Below, in pieces: positions 14,687 to 16,285 of a stretch of DNA of 16,285 nt. The number at the start of each line of letters is the position of its first letter. The first letter of the stretch is position 1. A program made the translations under genes and the position numbers. This DNA comes from Bacteroidales bacterium (lineage in GTDB: Bacteria > Bacteroidota > Bacteroidia > Bacteroidales > Bacteroidaceae), in assembly GCA_004557035.1 (NCBI GenBank), contig SFFB01000040.1, forward strand, positions 1 to 16,285. Reading direction: 5' to 3'. The notes under the pieces were generated by a model, which did no database searches, was not told the origin of the DNA, and was given only the letters and a program-made list of their open reading frames with translations.

Positions 14687-16285
14687 ATGTCTATTCTCGA
14701 CCTCGTCACTCTCTTTGCCCGCCATCCTCAAATCGCGGCACTGGGCCGCATAGTGGAACGGCAGAGTCCGGCCGTCACACTCGTCGACGGCCTCAAGGGC
14801 TCAGCTGCGCCTATGGCCGTGGCCGCCATGATGCACCGCTTCAAGCCTAAACGGCCCGTGCTCTGCATCTTAAACGACGAAGAGGAGGCTGGATACTTCT
14901 ACCACGACCTCACGGCAATGCTGGGCGACGAGCAGGTGTTGTTTTACCCCTCGGCCTATAGACGTGCGGCCAAATACGGCAGTCGCGACGCAGCCAACGA
15001 AATACTCCGCACAGAGGTGCTCGGCCGACTCGCTCAAGGCGACGCAATCGTGGTGGTGACCCACCCGGCCCCAATGGCAGAGCGCATAGCCCCACCCGAC
15101 CAGTATCAAGCCACCTCACTCACGCTTGCCGAAGGCGAAACACACAACCCCGACGAATTGGCACGGAAACTCTTCGACCTGGGTTTCCAACCTAAAGACT
15201 ACGTCTACGAACCCGGCGAGTATGCCCTGCGTGGCAGTCTGCTCGACGTGTGGTCGTTTTCGTCGGAACTACCCTACCGCATCGACTTCTTTGGCGACGA
15301 CATCGACAGCATACGTACCTTTGAGGTGCAAGACCAACTCTCTAAAGAGCGCAAGAACAGCGTCACCGTCGTAGGCAGTCCGGCCCTGCGCAACGCGGGA
15401 GCCATCCCCTTCACCGACTGTCTGCCGCCCGACACCCTGCTATGGGTCAAAGACCTCGGCTTCACGGGCGAAATGATTGACAAGATATGGGAAGATGGCT
15501 TTGCGCCGCAGGCCGTGTGGCAAGACGAGGCGACAGAGAGCGCCGTGGTGCCGTCTAAGGAAAACTGTCTGGCCGACAGTGTCGCCGTAATGCCCGGTCT
15601 GCTCGCCTTGCAACGCATAGAGACGTCGGTGCGGCCCGGCAACGTGCCACAGGCTCGCCTCACTTTCCACACCGAGAGCCAGCCGCTCTTCCACAAGAAC
15701 TTCACGCTGCTGGCCGACACCTTTATGCATCATCTCTCAGAGCGTCACCGGGTCTTCGTGCTGGCAGACAGTCACAAGCAAAACGAGCGTCTGAAAAACA
15801 TCCTTACCGAAGAGGCCGAGCGCAAAGGACTGCCGCCTGAAGCCACCGCTTTCACGCCCATCGAACCTACACTCCACGAGGGTTTCGTTGAGACCGAACT
15901 CGGCCTGTGTCTCTTCACCGATCACCAAATCTTTGACCGCTTCCACAAATACCGCCTCCACACCGACCACGCCCGCGACGCCAAAATGGCCATCTCGCTG
16001 CGCGAACTGATGCAGTTTAAGCCGGGCGATTTCGTGGTACACATCGACCACGGCGTGGGGCGCTTCACCGGTCTGGTGCGCGTGCCGGGCGAAGACGGCT
16101 CTATGCGCGAAATGATCAGACTGGCCTATCAAAACGACGACGTGGTGCTCGTTTCAATACATTCGCTTCACAAAGTTTCGAAATACAAGGGCAACGAAGG
16201 CCAGGCGCCACATCTCTCTCGACTCGGTACGGGCGCTTGGGAGAAGATGAAAGAGCGGACGAAGAAAAAGATAAAAGACATCGCC
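14687..16285 (+). CDS. mfd: Mfd, transcription-repair coupling factor (N-terminal half, cut by window end)
   Basis: The frame from the ATG at 14687 (MSILDLVTLFARHPQ) stays open for 533 codons to the last base, so the gene continues to the right; full-length Mfd is about 1,100-1,200 residues. Mfd removes RNA polymerase stalled at DNA damage and recruits UvrA. The visible part has the UvrB-like region, with GEYALRGSLLDVWSFSSELP and YRIDFFGDDIDSIRTFE (about 177-215). The RNA-polymerase-interacting, CarD-like domain begins at FKPGDFVVHIDHGVGRFTGL (about 444), with LVSIHSLHKVSKY soon after. The translocase motifs and the C-terminal regulatory domain lie outside the window. No clear TAnnTTTG promoter is seen in the 36 bases between the nrdJ terminator and the start. 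Confidence 0.95.
   Translation, partial: MSILDLVTLFARHPQIAALGRIVERQSPAVTLVDGLKGSAAPMAVAAMMHRFKPKRPVLCILNDEEEAGYFYHDLTAMLGDEQVLFYPSAYRRAAKYGSRDAANEILRTEVLGRLAQGDAIVVVTHPAPMAERIAPPDQYQATSLTLAEGETHNPDELARKLFDLGFQPKDYVYEPGEYALRGSLLDVWSFSSELPYRIDFFGDDIDSIRTFEVQDQLSKERKNSVTVVGSPALRNAGAIPFTDCLPPDTLLWVKDLGFTGEMIDKIWEDGFAPQAVWQDEATESAVVPSKENCLADSVAVMPGLLALQRIETSVRPGNVPQARLTFHTESQPLFHKNFTLLADTFMHHLSERHRVFVLADSHKQNERLKNILTEEAERKGLPPEATAFTPIEPTLHEGFVETELGLCLFTDHQIFDRFHKYRLHTDHARDAKMAISLRELMQFKPGDFVVHIDHGVGRFTGLVRVPGEDGSMREMIRLAYQNDDVVLVSIHSLHKVSKYKGNEGQAPHLSRLGTGAWEKMKERTKKKIKDIA

Overview
The window looks like chromosomal DNA of a Bacteroidales bacterium, most likely a Prevotella-type member. Four things support this. 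Several intergenic regions carry the Bacteroidetes promoter form (TTG, 19-20 bases, then TAnnTTTG). The genes have no Shine-Dalgarno sequence. Two families are almost confined to Bacteroidetes: the DUF5686 outer-membrane protein and the SPYSRYG-type barrel protein. A coaX - outer-membrane barrel - lptC - ppiD neighbourhood is, from memory, typical of this order. The taxon is inferred; no rRNA or tRNA gene is present.

Layout. Positions 1-139 hold the last 46 codons of a SPOR-domain (peptidoglycan-binding) protein, followed by a copy of an interspersed palindromic repeat. Two plus-strand genes come next: a DUF5686 beta-barrel protein (434-2605) and a CNNM/CBS-pair membrane protein (2663-3703). 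A gene-poor convergent zone of about 640 bases (3704-4345) contains a second, much larger repeat: two three-hairpin units facing each other as a 225-base imperfect palindrome. It ends in a strong terminator for the minus-strand gene. The minus-strand block, read right to left, is a MATE transporter (11090-9705), coaX (9614-8889), an outer-membrane barrel protein (8833-7517), lptC (7517-6819) and a PpiD/SurA-like periplasmic foldase (6610-4346). coaX, the barrel gene and lptC probably form one operon from a good promoter just after the MATE stop. ppiD has its own probable -10-type element and a structured leader.

Region 11138-11934 is a divergent intergenic stretch of about 800 bases. It has an odd promoter element followed almost at once by an intrinsic terminator (a possible tiny RNA), palindromes, and a canonical promoter for nrdJ. 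nrdJ (12047-14590, class II B12-dependent ribonucleotide reductase) starts at GTG and ends at a strong terminator. The window closes inside mfd (transcription-repair coupling factor), which runs open through the right edge for 533 codons.

Together the genes are mostly housekeeping: envelope biogenesis (SPOR, DUF5686, barrel protein, LptC, PpiD), coenzyme A synthesis (CoaX), dNTP supply (NrdJ) and DNA repair (Mfd). I found no phage, CRISPR, toxin-antitoxin, defence or biosynthetic cluster, and nothing that amounts to a new protein system. The most interesting signals are non-coding: the inverted hairpin repeats, the promoter-terminator pair near 11.2 kb, and the hairpin leaders of nrdJ and ppiD.
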